64,000 bases of DNA from an uncultured Clostridium sp. (GCA_947644195.1 CANRZB010000005.1:1-64000), one strand, 5' to 3'. Positions 25,017 through 34,170 are shown, counted from the first letter of the stretch. The notes: generated by a model from the letters alone, not told the origin. Made by a program: numbers and translations.

Positions 25017-25138
25017 CCGTTTCCACACAACATACCAGTGTTTGCTTTAGTACAAAGGATACATAGCTTGTTTTGTGGAACATCGGAATATTCGCTATAC
25101 ACTAGCGCAGTATAATCATTATAAGGGGGAGAAAGACA

Positions 25139-25534
25139 ATGGACGTGAGAAATTGTAAGCTTTGTTCCAAATTATTTAACTACAATGGTTCTTCAATTTG
25201 CCCTTCATGTAACAAGAAAATGGAGGAAAAGTTTAATGATGTCAAACAGTATATCCGGGAGAATCCTCATGTATCTATTTCCCAGGTTTCTGAGGAAACC
25301 GAGGTGCCGATGCAGCAATTGAAAAAATGGGTGAGAGAGGAACGTCTGACCTTTGAGAAGAATTCTGGCATTAAGCTGGATTGCGAATCGTGTGGCAGAC
25401 CGATTCTGACCGGAAGATACTGTAAAGAATGTAAATCAAAAATGGCAAATTCATTTAGTGGTTTATACGCAGAACCGGCGGCAGAAAAGGCTAAGCGCAA
25501 AGATGCATCTGCAAAGATGAGATTTTTGGAATAG
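25139..25534 (+). CDS. yvyF: YvyF-family flagellar operon protein
   Basis: 131 residues. CKLC...CPSC at the N terminus and CESC...CKEC in the C-terminal half make two zinc ribbons around a helix-turn-helix-like segment (VSISQVSEETEVPMQQLKKWV). This is the architecture of the YvyF/TIGR03826 flagellar proteins, which follow comF in Bacillus as here. GGGGGA precedes the start. A promoter-like TATAAT at 25111-25116 lies in the comF-yvyF gap. Confidence 0.85.
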   Translation: MDVRNCKLCSKLFNYNGSSICPSCNKKMEEKFNDVKQYIRENPHVSISQVSEETEVPMQQLKKWVREERLTFEKNSGIKLDCESCGRPILTGRYCKECKSKMANSFSGLYAEPAAEKAKRKDASAKMRFLE

Positions 25535-25564
25535 AAAAGACATCCAAGGAAGGGGGGTGGCTTT

Positions 25565-26041
25565 TTGGATCAGGAAATGATGGTAGATGTATTTCAGGGT
25601 GTTTTTACTGAGATCACACAACAGCTAACAAAAATTCCATTAAGGGAAAGTGATAGTATTACAGATATGAAATTGGAAGAACAGGTTATTCTGTTTATTC
25701 ATGGTTTCATTGAAGCAGAGATTGTATGTTTCTTTGCTAAAGAGTTATATCAGGCGATCGTGAAAGCGATGTATGGTGGAACATTGCCAGCAGAACAGGA
25801 ATGTATACTGTATCTCAAGGAATATATGAATATTATATGTGGGAGAGCGGTATCGGCTTTGAATAATGCAATAGGAGAGCCATCACGGTTGTCCGTTCCA
25901 TATTATCAGGAAGAAGCGCCGGAAGATCACAAAAAACGGCAGCATACCATCCGGTTATGTTATGATACAGATTATGGAGCGATGCAGGTAAGGATTGCGT
26001 TTTCAGCGGGACAAATAAAGGAGGGTTTATTGCATGAGTAA
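25565..26041 (+). CDS. cheX: CheX-like chemotaxis phosphatase
   Basis: 158 residues starting at TTG 25565, behind GGGGGGTGG. The segment EYMNIICGRAVSALNN contains the E-x-x-N catalytic pair and Gly of CheC/CheX/CspZ-type phosphatases. A second pair, as in CheC, is absent, which favours CheX. It would dephosphorylate CheY-P and so reset the flagellar signal. It overlaps the following CheY gene by 8 bases, a strong hint of direct partnership. Confidence 0.75.
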   Translation: MDQEMMVDVFQGVFTEITQQLTKIPLRESDSITDMKLEEQVILFIHGFIEAEIVCFFAKELYQAIVKAMYGGTLPAEQECILYLKEYMNIICGRAVSALNNAIGEPSRLSVPYYQEEAPEDHKKRQHTIRLCYDTDYGAMQVRIAFSAGQIKEGLLHE

Positions 26042-26399
26042 AATTAAATTATTGGTGGTAGATGATTCCCCATTTGCTTCTAAACAGATTCAGGATACGG
26101 TTGAGGGAAATGAATATGAGGTTGCAGGCTATGCCAGAAATGGTGAGGAAGGGATTAAGTTATATGAGGAGATCAAGCCGGACATAGTGATTTTGGACAT
26201 TATCATGCCGGGAATAGATGGAATTGAAACCGCGCAGATTCTATTAAAGAAGGATCCTTCTGCAAAGATTATTATGCTCAGTTCCCTTTGTGATTCCGGG
26301 ACTTTAGATGAGATTCACAAGCTTGGTTTAAAATATCTGATTCCGAAACCATGGGAGGATGAAGTGTTGCTTGCCACATTAGAATTGATACAAAAATAA
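26034..26399 (+). CDS. cheY: CheY-like response regulator, receiver domain only
   Basis: 121 residues made of one receiver domain: acidic pocket VVDDS, phospho-acceptor Asp in IVILDIIMPG, switch Ser in IIMLSSLC and Lys in LIPKPW. There is no output domain. Overlap with the CheX-like gene and location after yvyF point to a chemotaxis role. GGAGGG lies 8 bases before the start. Confidence 0.88.
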   Translation: MSKIKLLVVDDSPFASKQIQDTVEGNEYEVAGYARNGEEGIKLYEEIKPDIVILDIIMPGIDGIETAQILLKKDPSAKIIMLSSLCDSGTLDEIHKLGLKYLIPKPWEDEVLLATLELIQK

Positions 26400-26406
26400 A
26401 GATACA

Positions 26407-26448
26407 GGGGCTTGTCGGTGGATGATAATCCATGACACAGCCCTTTTT
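26407..26448 (+). terminator. Terminator after cheX-cheY
   Basis: A bulged stem beginning GGGGCTTGTC and ending GACACAGCCC, with inner TGGAT/ATCCA pairing, is followed by TTTTTCT. It isolates the chemotaxis genes from the fab operon. Confidence 0.8.
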
Positions 26449-26525
26449 CTATATCATCGAGTAAAGGATAGATACAGAAATTTATCCTTGTGCCAATAAC
26501 GGAAAATGGCAGCTAGGAAATACGG

Positions 26526-26569
26526 TTGCCTTGGAATCGAGATAAAATTGCTTTGGAATCGAGATAAAA
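26526..26569 (+). repeat. Two tandem 22-bp direct repeats upstream of the fab promoter
   Basis: The unit TTGCYTTGGAATCGAGATAAAA occurs twice head-to-tail (26526-26547, 26548-26569) with one mismatch. It ends 5 bases before the -35 box of the fab operon promoter, so it could be an activator site. Confidence 0.7.
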
Positions 26570-26574
26570 TGTAG

Positions 26575-26604
26575 TTGACGAATGACATGTTTTTATCATA
26601 TACT
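26575..26604 (+). promoter_or_regulatory. Sigma-A-type promoter of the fab/acc operon
   Basis: TTGACG (26575-26580), 18-base spacer, TATACT (26599-26604). Expected start point near 26611, just before the FabT-box-like palindrome. Confidence 0.75.
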
Positions 26605-26621
26605 GTTTTTGGTTTTAATTT

Positions 26622-26638
26622 AATTTGATATTCAAAGT
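26622..26638 (+). promoter_or_regulatory. FabT-box-like operator
   Basis: The palindrome AATTTGATATTCAAAGT fits the known FabT site pattern (TTTGA-N3-TCAAA). It sits about 11-27 bases downstream of the predicted transcription start and 18 bases before the FabT-type regulator gene, so it is well placed for autorepression of the whole operon. Confidence 0.7.
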
Positions 26639-26655
26639 AAGTGAAGGGGAGTTGG

Positions 26656-27099
26656 ATGTCTACTGTAAAATATGCCATTGGTCAGAAACTGGTGGAGGCT
26701 TTTGAAGGAATATTAAAGACAGAAAATATATTTATTGTGGAACGGCTGGACTATGATTTGTCCATGACAGAGATCCACACGATAGCGGCCATCGGAAAAA
26801 ATCATCTATGGATGATGAGTAAGCTGGCAGGACAGCTTCATGTCACGATGGGAACCTTGACAGTGATGGTAAATAATCTGGTCAAAAAAGGGTTTGTGGA
26901 ACGATATAAAAGCGAAAAGGACCGTAGAATTGTAGAAGTAGGATTGACGGAGAGCGGCAGACAGGTATATGATATGCATGAATTTTTTCATGAAAATCTT
27001 GTGGATGCACTAATCGGTGATTTTGATGAGGGTGAGCAGGCGGTAGTCTCCCAGGCGCTCAAGAATTTACAGGATTTCATTGTGAAAGATCATGAGTGA
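26656..27099 (+). CDS. fabT: FabT-type MarR-family repressor of fatty acid synthesis
   Basis: 147 residues from ATG 26656 (GGGGAG upstream); GTG 26641 is an alternative. The winged helix-turn-helix of MarR proteins is visible: MTEIHTIAAIG, the recognition helix VTMGTLTVMVNNLVKKGFV and the wing KDRRIVEV. In Firmicutes a MarR protein at the head of the fab cluster is FabT, which represses it when bound to long-chain acyl-ACP (family knowledge). The operator-like palindrome in its own leader supports this. Confidence 0.85.
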   Translation: MSTVKYAIGQKLVEAFEGILKTENIFIVERLDYDLSMTEIHTIAAIGKNHLWMMSKLAGQLHVTMGTLTVMVNNLVKKGFVERYKSEKDRRIVEVGLTESGRQVYDMHEFFHENLVDALIGDFDEGEQAVVSQALKNLQDFIVKDHE

Positions 27100-27130
27100 T
27101 ACAGACCGGGGAAACGGTATGGAGGACAGC

Positions 27131-28111
27131 ATGAAAAAAACGAAGATTGTCTCGACAGGAGCATGTGTTCCTGAGCAGATCATAACGAATCATGATTTGG
27201 CAAAAATCGTAGATACCAGCGATGAGTGGATTGTCCAGAGGACAGGGATCCGGGAGCGAAGGATTTCCGGTGGTGAAAATACATCGTCGCTTGCCACTGG
27301 TACAGCGCGCATGGTATTAGAACGGGCCAATGTGGATCCGAAAGAGGTTGATTTAATTATTGTGGCGTCGGTGACGCCGGATTATGGAACGCCATCTCTG
27401 GCCTGTATGGTGCAGAAGGAATTGGGAGCTGTCAATGCCGTTGCCTTCGATGTCGTGGCGGCATGCAGCGGATTTATGTTTGGCTTGAGTGTTGCAGATA
27501 AATATATTCGTGCGGGCTTGTACCGCAATGCGATTGTGATTGGTGCAGAGACTTTGTCCAAAATTATCAATTGGGAGGACCGGACTACCTGTGTATTATT
27601 TGGTGACGGTTCGGGTGGAGCCTATGTGGAGGTCTCCGAGGAGGAAGGAGGCATCCAGCAGGAGGAATTAGGCAGCAGGGGAGATCTGTGGGATATCCTG
27701 ACGGAGGGTTTTACCGCTCCGGCAAATGCGTTCAATCAAGTTTCCAAAGAAAACGCAGAGGATTATTTTGTACACATGGATGGACGTGCTGTCTTTAAGT
27801 TTGCCACGAAAATGGTGGTACAGAGTGTAGAGAATGTCTTGCAGAAAGAGGGATTGACACCAGATGATATTGCGTTTGTCGTACCACATCAGGCGAATTC
27901 GCGGATTATTGACGTGGTAGCGCACAAATCCGGCATCCCGAGAGAGAAGTTCTATATGAATATGGACCGATATGGAAATACCTCATCTGCCAGTGTACCG
28001 CTGGCGCTCCATGAATTAGATGCAAAAGGATTGATTCATCGTGGGGATCGGATTATTCTGACCGGCTTTGGTGGTGGGATGACGTGGGGAACGATGTTAA
28101 TTACCTGGTAG
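27131..28111 (+). CDS. fabH: 3-oxoacyl-ACP synthase III
   Basis: 326 residues from ATG 27131, GGAGG 5 bases upstream; upstream in-frame ATGs overlap fabT. The catalytic triad of KAS III is present: Cys in VVAACSGFMFG, His in VPHQANSRI and Asn in YGNTSSAS. It starts each chain by joining acetyl- or branched acyl-CoA to malonyl-ACP. First biosynthetic gene of the operon. Confidence 0.96.
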   Translation: MKKTKIVSTGACVPEQIITNHDLAKIVDTSDEWIVQRTGIRERRISGGENTSSLATGTARMVLERANVDPKEVDLIIVASVTPDYGTPSLACMVQKELGAVNAVAFDVVAACSGFMFGLSVADKYIRAGLYRNAIVIGAETLSKIINWEDRTTCVLFGDGSGGAYVEVSEEEGGIQQEELGSRGDLWDILTEGFTAPANAFNQVSKENAEDYFVHMDGRAVFKFATKMVVQSVENVLQKEGLTPDDIAFVVPHQANSRIIDVVAHKSGIPREKFYMNMDRYGNTSSASVPLALHELDAKGLIHRGDRIILTGFGGGMTWGTMLITW

Positions 28112-28208
28112 GGCAGTTTGTATTCCCAGAATATCCGTTTTTAGATATATTACCGCTCTGCGGTTTTATATAGATACATTTTATTTATTTTATTAGGAGG
28201 ACAAAACT

Positions 28209-28430
28209 ATGGTATTTGAAAAAATCAGAGACATTATTGCAGAACAGACAGGTAAGGATCCGGAAGAAATCACATTAGAGACAAGTGTGAAAGACGATCT
28301 GGATGCAGATTCTTTAGATTTATTCCAAATCATTAATGATATTGAGGATGAATTCGATGTTTCTATTGAAGATCCAGAAGCAATTGTGACAGTAAAGGAT
28401 GCAGTTGACTTTGTAGAGAGTCATCAGTAA
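28209..28430 (+). CDS. acpP: Acyl carrier protein
   Basis: 73 acidic residues with the phosphopantetheine attachment motif [11 protein letters not shown] (Ser). In most ACPs the motif continues DSLDxVEL; the Leu-Phe-Gln here is a mild variant. AGGAGG lies 9 bases upstream. It carries all intermediates of the pathway. Confidence 0.95.
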   Translation: MVFEKIRDIIAEQTGKDPEEITLETSVKDDLDADSLDLFQIINDIEDEFDVSIEDPEAIVTVKDAVDFVESHQ

Positions 28431-28449
28431 TCTGAAACGGTTTGCCGGA

Positions 28450-28584
28450 CCGGAAGCGTGCTTCCGGAATCCGCTGCCGTAGTTTTTTCGTGGGAGATCA
28501 GTCCGTTCTGTATTTTGTAAGGCAGGAGCGTTTGCGGAGACAGGGCGGCTCATAGGTTACATACCCTGCCTGTTTACGGCAGGG
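28450..28584 (+). other. acpP-fabD gap with two hairpins and no enoyl reductase gene
   Basis: The 198-base gap holds a CCGGAAGC/GCTTCCGG hairpin (28450-28467), a later T-run (about 28482), and a CCCTGCC/GGCAGGG hairpin (28564-28584). In many clostridial clusters fabK sits here; only these hairpins are present. They may attenuate or process the mRNA after acpP. Confidence 0.5.
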
Positions 28585-28628
28585 ATATGGATTTCCGTGG
28601 ATGCACCAGGATTGGATGGAGGATGCAG

Positions 28629-29567
28629 ATGAAAACAGTATTTATGTTTAGCGGCCAGGGTGCGCAGTATGCTGGTATGGGGAAAGACTTATACGACCAC
28701 TATCCGGTGGCAAAAGAGATCTTTGACCGGGCGGATGCCGTATTAGGGTATTCGATCAAGGAGATATGTTTCCAGGAGGAAGCAAAATTAGGAGAGACAG
28801 AATTTGCACAACCTGCAATTTTGACCATGAGTATTGCAGCAATGAAAGTATTAGAGGAACAGGGTGTGCGTGCAGATATGACAGCGGGTTTGAGCCTGGG
28901 GGAATATTCTGCGTATGTAGCGAGCGGTGCGATGGATTTTGAAGAGGCGGTCGCTTTGGTACAAAAAAGAGGAAAATTCATGGCAGAGGCCGTACCAACA
29001 GGAGAGGGTGCGATGTATGCCGTTATAGGATTAGATACAGCTTTGGTGGAGGAGGCGTGTTCCGAGGCCGCCGCAGAAACAGGGGAGCTGGTGGTTCCAG
29101 CCAATTATAATGCGCCGGGACAGGTGGTAATTGCAGGAAAGGCAGCCGCCGCTGCCAGGGCAGCAGAATTGGCCAAGGAAAAAGGCGCAAAGATGGCAGT
29201 CCGGTTGAAAGTGAGCGGTCCATTCCATACGGAATTGTTACAGCCGGCAGCTGATAAATTAGGGCCAGAACTACAGAAAATGCATATTTCACCGATGAAG
29301 ATACCGGTTTACACCAATGTCAATGCTCAGATTGTTTCTTCAGAAACGGAGATTATCCCGATTTTGACCAGACAGATCTGCTGTCCGGTTCGTTGGGAGA
29401 CCATTGTCCGTAATATGGCAGATGCCGGGGCGGATACATTTATTGAACTTGGGCCGGGGAAAACCCTGAATGGTTTTGTCAAGAGGACCATCAAGGGAGT
29501 AACCAATGTCAATGTGGAAGACAGATCTTCCCTGCAAAAGACTATGGAAAAATTAAATAGTATTTAG
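28629..29567 (+). CDS. fabD: Malonyl-CoA-ACP transacylase
   Basis: 312 residues from ATG 28629 with GGAGG at 6 bases. The N terminus has FMFSGQGAQYAGMG; the nucleophile Ser is in GLSLGEYSA; the His is in SGPFHTELL; and a GPGKTLNGFVK block ends the fold. It loads malonate onto ACP for FabH and FabF. Confidence 0.95.
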   Translation: MKTVFMFSGQGAQYAGMGKDLYDHYPVAKEIFDRADAVLGYSIKEICFQEEAKLGETEFAQPAILTMSIAAMKVLEEQGVRADMTAGLSLGEYSAYVASGAMDFEEAVALVQKRGKFMAEAVPTGEGAMYAVIGLDTALVEEACSEAAAETGELVVPANYNAPGQVVIAGKAAAAARAAELAKEKGAKMAVRLKVSGPFHTELLQPAADKLGPELQKMHISPMKIPVYTNVNAQIVSSETEIIPILTRQICCPVRWETIVRNMADAGADTFIELGPGKTLNGFVKRTIKGVTNVNVEDRSSLQKTMEKLNSI

Positions 29568-29580
29568 TGTGAGCCGATAG
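29554..29580 (+). promoter_or_regulatory. Sigma-D-like promoter match at the fabD-fabG junction
   Basis: TAAA (29554-29557), 15 bases, GCCGATAG (29573-29580), one mismatch from the flagellar sigma-D consensus. It overlaps the fabD stop and precedes fabG. Functional use is uncertain because no flagellar link is obvious. Confidence 0.4.
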
Positions 29581-29593
29581 AGAGGAGCAGGTT

Positions 29594-30322
29594 ATGTTAA
29601 AGGATAAAACAGTAATTGTGACTGGTGGTGCCAAGGGGATTGGTAAGGCAGTTGCTTTGGCGTTCGCCAGGGAAGGCTGCCATATCGTGTTGAATTATCA
29701 CAGCAATGTCTCCGATGAAATGATTCAGGAAATTGAGGCTTGTGGAGTGAAATGCCTGCCCGTACAGGGAGATGTCAGTGACTTCGAATTTGCTGCTTCG
29801 CTGGCGAAACAGGTCAAGAAAGAGTTTGGTTCCATTGATGTCCTAGTCAACAATGCCGGGATTACCAGGGATATGCTCTTGATGCGTATGTCGGAGGAAC
29901 AGTTTGACACCGTAATCAATACTAATTTGAAAGGCAGCTTTAACATGATCCGCCATGTCAGCAATATTATGTTAAAGCAGCGCAGCGGTTCCATTATTAA
30001 TATGTCTTCTGTGGTAGGGGTAACCGGAAATGTCGGGCAGGCGAATTATGCCGCTTCTAAGGCAGGGATCATTGGCCTGACCAAGTCTACGGCAAAGGAA
30101 CTGGCGGCCAGGGGGGTTACCTGTAATGCGATAGCACCCGGATTTGTAGAAACTGATATGACGGCTGTATTGTCGGAGGAACTGCAGGAGAAAATGAAAG
30201 AAGTCATTCCTCTGAAACGTGCAGCAAAGCCGGAAGAAATTGCCAGTGCAGCGGTATTTCTGGCAGATCACACGTATATTACCGGCCAGGTACTGCATGT
30301 GGATGGCGGTATGGTAATGTAA
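29594..30322 (+). CDS. fabG: 3-oxoacyl-ACP reductase
   Basis: 242 residues. Short-chain dehydrogenase motifs: NADPH loop VTGGAKGIGKAVA, NNAG at about 88, catalytic Ser in INMSSVVG, YAASKAG (Tyr-x3-Lys) and the C-terminal TGQVLHVDGGMVM. It reduces beta-ketoacyl-ACP. GGAG precedes the start at 6 bases. Confidence 0.96.
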   Translation: MLKDKTVIVTGGAKGIGKAVALAFAREGCHIVLNYHSNVSDEMIQEIEACGVKCLPVQGDVSDFEFAASLAKQVKKEFGSIDVLVNNAGITRDMLLMRMSEEQFDTVINTNLKGSFNMIRHVSNIMLKQRSGSIINMSSVVGVTGNVGQANYAASKAGIIGLTKSTAKELAARGVTCNAIAPGFVETDMTAVLSEELQEKMKEVIPLKRAAKPEEIASAAVFLADHTYITGQVLHVDGGMVM

Positions 30323-30396
30323 TGCGTTATGGCTTTGGTTTGAATAGCATGTGGTATCAGTGTAACGGTGCCAACGGATAGAAATGAGGTTAAGAG

Positions 30397-31638
30397 ATGG
30401 AGAAAAGAGTAGTAGTAACGGGAATGGGTGCAATTACACCGCTCGGCAGTACCGTGGAGGATTTCTGGAAAGGAATCAAAGCGGGGGAATGTGGCATTGA
30501 TTTTATCAAGAAATTTGATACTACAGATTTCAAGGTAAAAATCGGTGCAGAGGTGCAGGGGTTTGACCCGGAATTATACATGACGAAAAAGGATGTCAAG
30601 CGGAACGACCTCTTTGCGGTGTATGGAGTGGCGGCGGCTGTTCAGGCGTTTGAGGACAGCGGGATGGATATGGAACAGGAGGATGAAACTCGTGTCGGTG
30701 TCATCGTTGGATCCGGGATCGGTGGTTTGATTACGATGCAGGAGCAGGTTATCAAGATGCATGACAGAGGACCCAACCGTGTTTCCCCTCTTTTTATTCC
30801 TATGACGATCAGTAATATGGCTGCCGGAAATATTGCCATTCGCTTAGGCGCAAAGGGAATATGTGAAAATATTGTTACGGCCTGTGCATCGGGCACGAAT
30901 TGTATTGGTGCTGCTTTTCATAACATCAAGCATGGCTATCTGGACGCCTGCATTACCGGTGGAGCTGAGGCATCCATCAGTCAGATTGGTGTCGCTGGAT
31001 TTACGAATCTGACCGCATTATCAGAAAATGAGAATCCAAAGGAAGCTTGTCGGCCGTTTGACAAACAGCGGGATGGGTTTGTCATGGGAGATGGTGCCGG
31101 GATTTTGATTCTGGAGGAATTGGAGCATGCCAGGGCGCGGGGAGCAAAAATATATGGAGAAGTAGTAGGTTATGGTGCAACCGGAGATGCCTATCATATG
31201 ACAGCGCCAGCGCCGGATGGAAGCGGCGGTGCCAGAGCCATGGAGATTGCTATGCAGGAAGCCGGCATACAACCGGAGCAGGTGTCATATATTAATGCAC
31301 ATGGCACTAGTACACATACCAATGATTCCAGTGAGACACTGGCGATCAAAAAGGCGCTGGGTGATGCGGCAAATACGGTGCCGGTCAGCTCTACCAAGTC
31401 CATGACGGGACATCTGCTGGGGGCAGCGGGAGCTGTGGAGGCGATTGTGTGTGTGAAAGCATTAGAGGAAGGATTCCTCCCTCCAACCATTAATTATCAC
31501 AATCCCGATGAAGAGTGTGATCTTGATTATATTCCAAATACGGGCCGTGAAGCCGCAGAGGCAGAATATGCATTGTCAAATTCCCTGGGATTTGGTGGGC
31601 ACAATGGTGTACTTTGTTTCAAAAAATGGAGCGAGTAG
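30397..31638 (+). CDS. fabF: 3-oxoacyl-ACP synthase II
   Basis: 413 residues. KAS II catalytic residues are Cys in TACASGTNCIG, His in NAHGTSTHTNDSSE and His in KSMTGHLLGAAG. It performs the elongation condensations. Start follows GAGG at 7 bases. Confidence 0.96.
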   Translation: MEKRVVVTGMGAITPLGSTVEDFWKGIKAGECGIDFIKKFDTTDFKVKIGAEVQGFDPELYMTKKDVKRNDLFAVYGVAAAVQAFEDSGMDMEQEDETRVGVIVGSGIGGLITMQEQVIKMHDRGPNRVSPLFIPMTISNMAAGNIAIRLGAKGICENIVTACASGTNCIGAAFHNIKHGYLDACITGGAEASISQIGVAGFTNLTALSENENPKEACRPFDKQRDGFVMGDGAGILILEELEHARARGAKIYGEVVGYGATGDAYHMTAPAPDGSGGARAMEIAMQEAGIQPEQVSYINAHGTSTHTNDSSETLAIKKALGDAANTVPVSSTKSMTGHLLGAAGAVEAIVCVKALEEGFLPPTINYHNPDEECDLDYIPNTGREAAEAEYALSNSLGFGGHNGVLCFKKWSE

Positions 31639-31744
31639 TGGAGGGAAGTTGTCATAGAAATAAGAGCCAGAGACAGTTCTTTTCTGAGGAAAAGGGTGTC
31701 TGACCTGGGAAAGCAATCATTTCGGAAAGGCATGGTAAATCCAT

Positions 31745-32251
31745 ATGCAATATGAACAGGTAAAAGAATTAATCGAACTATTTGAAAAAACAGATCTCAA
31801 TGACATGGAAGTGCGTTTGGGAGATGCCGCGGTCCGTTTAAATCGGGGGCCTGCACAGCCGGCAATGCCGATGGTATATCCGGGAATGATGCCCGTGATG
31901 CCACAGAGTACGGTTGCAGAAAATATGGCTGCGGTCACCGCACCAGTAACCGCTTCAGCGGAGCAGGAAACGGAAATGGGTTCCGCAGCAAAGAAAGATC
32001 AGAAACCCGAAGAGGGCACGCAGATTGTTACGGCGCCGATTGTCGGTACTTTTTATCAGAGCTCTGCGCCGGATCAACCGCCGTTTGTCAAAGTGGGAGA
32101 TACCATTGCGGCGGGAGATGTCGTTTGTATTATAGAAGCGATGAAGTTTATGAATGAAGTGACGAGTGAGGTCAGTGGTACGGTAACGGAAGTATTGGTG
32201 GAAGATGGGCAGTTTGTGGAATTTGGCCAGGAATTGTTCCGGGTCAGATAG
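31745..32251 (+). CDS. accB: Biotin carboxyl carrier protein of acetyl-CoA carboxylase
   Basis: 168 residues: an N-terminal helical part, an Ala/Pro/Met-rich linker (about 35-85) and the biotinyl domain with APIVGTFY and the biotinylated Lys in EAMKFMNEV. Phe replaces the more usual Leu or Met next to the Lys. It shuttles carboxyl groups from AccC to AccA/AccD. The ribosome binding site is weak. Confidence 0.95.
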   Translation: MQYEQVKELIELFEKTDLNDMEVRLGDAAVRLNRGPAQPAMPMVYPGMMPVMPQSTVAENMAAVTAPVTASAEQETEMGSAAKKDQKPEEGTQIVTAPIVGTFYQSSAPDQPPFVKVGDTIAAGDVVCIIEAMKFMNEVTSEVSGTVTEVLVEDGQFVEFGQELFRVR

Positions 32252-32337
32252 TCCGGATGCAATGATTCGATCCTTTTGCGGGATCGTTCCTCTGTTCGGA
32301 AATCCACAGGTATGACTAAGAAAATGAGGTAAAGACT

Positions 32338-32778
32338 ATGAGTGAAGAGAAGAGAAGCATGGATATCAAAGAAATCATGGATACGATACCACATCGTCAG
32401 CCGTTTCTGCTGATTGACCGGGTGGAGGAGATTGTCGAAGGGGAATCTGTGACGGCGGTCAAGAATGTGTCGTATAATGAGCCATTTTTTGCTGGACATT
32501 TTCCAGGGGAGCCGGTCATGCCTGGCGTCCTGATTGTGGAGGCGATGGCGCAGGCTGGTGCGGTTGCAATCTTGTCCATGGAGGAATTCCGAGGAAAAAC
32601 GGCCTATTTCGGTGGTATTAAAAATGCAAAGTTTAAGAAAAAAGTGGTTCCGGGGGATGTACTGCGTCTGGAAGTCAAGATAGAAAAATTAAAGAAAAAT
32701 GCAGGGATCGGAATGGGAACGGCGTGGGTCGGCGATAAGGTTGCGGCGCAGGCGGAGATCATCTTTATGATTGGTTAG
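32338..32778 (+). CDS. fabZ: 3-hydroxyacyl-ACP dehydratase
   Basis: 146 residues in a hot-dog fold: [13 protein letters not shown] at the start, then [20 protein letters not shown] with the catalytic His and Glu. It dehydrates 3-hydroxyacyl-ACP. With no enoyl reductase nearby, the next step must be encoded elsewhere. It ends 10 bases before the accC start codon. Confidence 0.95.
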   Translation: MSEEKRSMDIKEIMDTIPHRQPFLLIDRVEEIVEGESVTAVKNVSYNEPFFAGHFPGEPVMPGVLIVEAMAQAGAVAILSMEEFRGKTAYFGGIKNAKFKKKVVPGDVLRLEVKIEKLKKNAGIGMGTAWVGDKVAAQAEIIFMIG

Positions 32779-32788
32779 GAGGAAGTCG

Positions 32789-34138
32789 ATGTTTGATAAA
32801 ATATTGATCGCAAACCGTGGTGAAATTGCAGTGCGTATTATCCGTGCCTGCCGGGAAATGGGAATCCGTACGGTGGCTGTTTTTTCCGAACCGGACAGAG
32901 AGGCGTTACATACCCAGTTGGCAGACGAGGCGGTGTGTATCGGTTCGGCGAGAGTGGCAGAGAGTTATCTGAATATGACGAATATCATTACGGCAGCTGT
33001 GCAGACAAAAGCACAGGCCATTCATCCGGGATTTGGGTTTCTGTCTGAGAACAGTACCTTTGCTGCGATGTGTGAGGAATGTAATATCAAATTTATCGGA
33101 CCGTCGCCCTCCGTCATTGATGCGTTGGGAAATAAGTCAAACGCCAGGGAAATGATGATTCGTGCTGGTGTGCCTGTGATTCCGGGGAGTGATGGTATTG
33201 TAGAAGATCTGGAACAGGCCAGTGACATTGCTGACCGTTTGGGGTATCCGGTGATGGTCAAGGCGTCTGCGGGAGGCGGAGGCAAGGGAATCCGCATCGT
33301 GCGGAAGCGGGAAGATCTTGCGCAGGCATTTGATGCGGCGCAGAGTGAGACCAAGGCAGCCTTTGGCGATGACAAGATGTATATGGAAAAGGTGATTGAG
33401 CAGGCGCGCCACATTGAAGTACAGGTCTTAGGAGACCGGTATGGCAATGTGATTCATCTTGGAGAGAGAGATTGTTCCTTGCAACGGAAAAACCAGAAAG
33501 TATTGGAGGAAGCGCCTTCTCCGGTTTTGTCTGAAGACGTGCGTTCCAAAATGTGTGACTCCGCAGTGCTTGCTGCGAAAGCGGCGGGTTATGAGAGCGC
33601 AGGGACGATTGAATTTTTGTATGACAGGCAGGGGAATTATTATTTTATGGAGATGAACACCCGTGTGCAGGTGGAACATCCAATTACCGAGATGATTACT
33701 GGAGTAGATATTGTGAAGGAGCAGATTCGAATTGCAGACGGCCAAAAGCTGTCTTATGAACAAAAGGACATTCATCGGAAAGGTCATGCGATTGAATGTC
33801 GGATCAATGCGGAGAATCCTGATCGCGGTTTTGCTCCTTGTCCGGGGCTGATTGATTATTTGATGCTGCCGGCAGGGGGGTTGGGTCTCCGGGTAGATAC
33901 GGCAGTGTATGAGGGGTATGAAATTCCACCGTTTTATGATTCGATGATTGCGAAAGTCATTACCTGTGGGGGCAGTCGGGAGGAAGCGATTGCCAAGATG
34001 AATCGTGCCTTGTATGAGTTTATCATTAATGGTGTGGAAACAAATATCGAATTTCAGAGCAGGATATTAAATCATCCAGAGTACCGCCAGGGTGAATTTG
34101 ATACCACCTTTATAGAACAGAAAATCCTGACATCATAA
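32789..34138 (+). CDS. accC: Biotin carboxylase subunit of acetyl-CoA carboxylase
   Basis: 449 residues from ATG 32789, behind AGGAGG. Begins [20 protein letters not shown]; the ATP-grasp glycine loop is [14 protein letters not shown], and later [15 protein letters not shown] with the catalytic Glu and Arg. It carboxylates biotin on AccB using ATP and bicarbonate. Confidence 0.97.
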   Translation: MFDKILIANRGEIAVRIIRACREMGIRTVAVFSEPDREALHTQLADEAVCIGSARVAESYLNMTNIITAAVQTKAQAIHPGFGFLSENSTFAAMCEECNIKFIGPSPSVIDALGNKSNAREMMIRAGVPVIPGSDGIVEDLEQASDIADRLGYPVMVKASAGGGGKGIRIVRKREDLAQAFDAAQSETKAAFGDDKMYMEKVIEQARHIEVQVLGDRYGNVIHLGERDCSLQRKNQKVLEEAPSPVLSEDVRSKMCDSAVLAAKAAGYESAGTIEFLYDRQGNYYFMEMNTRVQVEHPITEMITGVDIVKEQIRIADGQKLSYEQKDIHRKGHAIECRINAENPDRGFAPCPGLIDYLMLPAGGLGLRVDTAVYEGYEIPPFYDSMIAKVITCGGSREEAIAKMNRALYEFIINGVETNIEFQSRILNHPEYRQGEFDTTFIEQKILTS

Positions 34139-34170
34139 TTTTGTTCGTCTGTCAGTACATGAGGGAAAGG

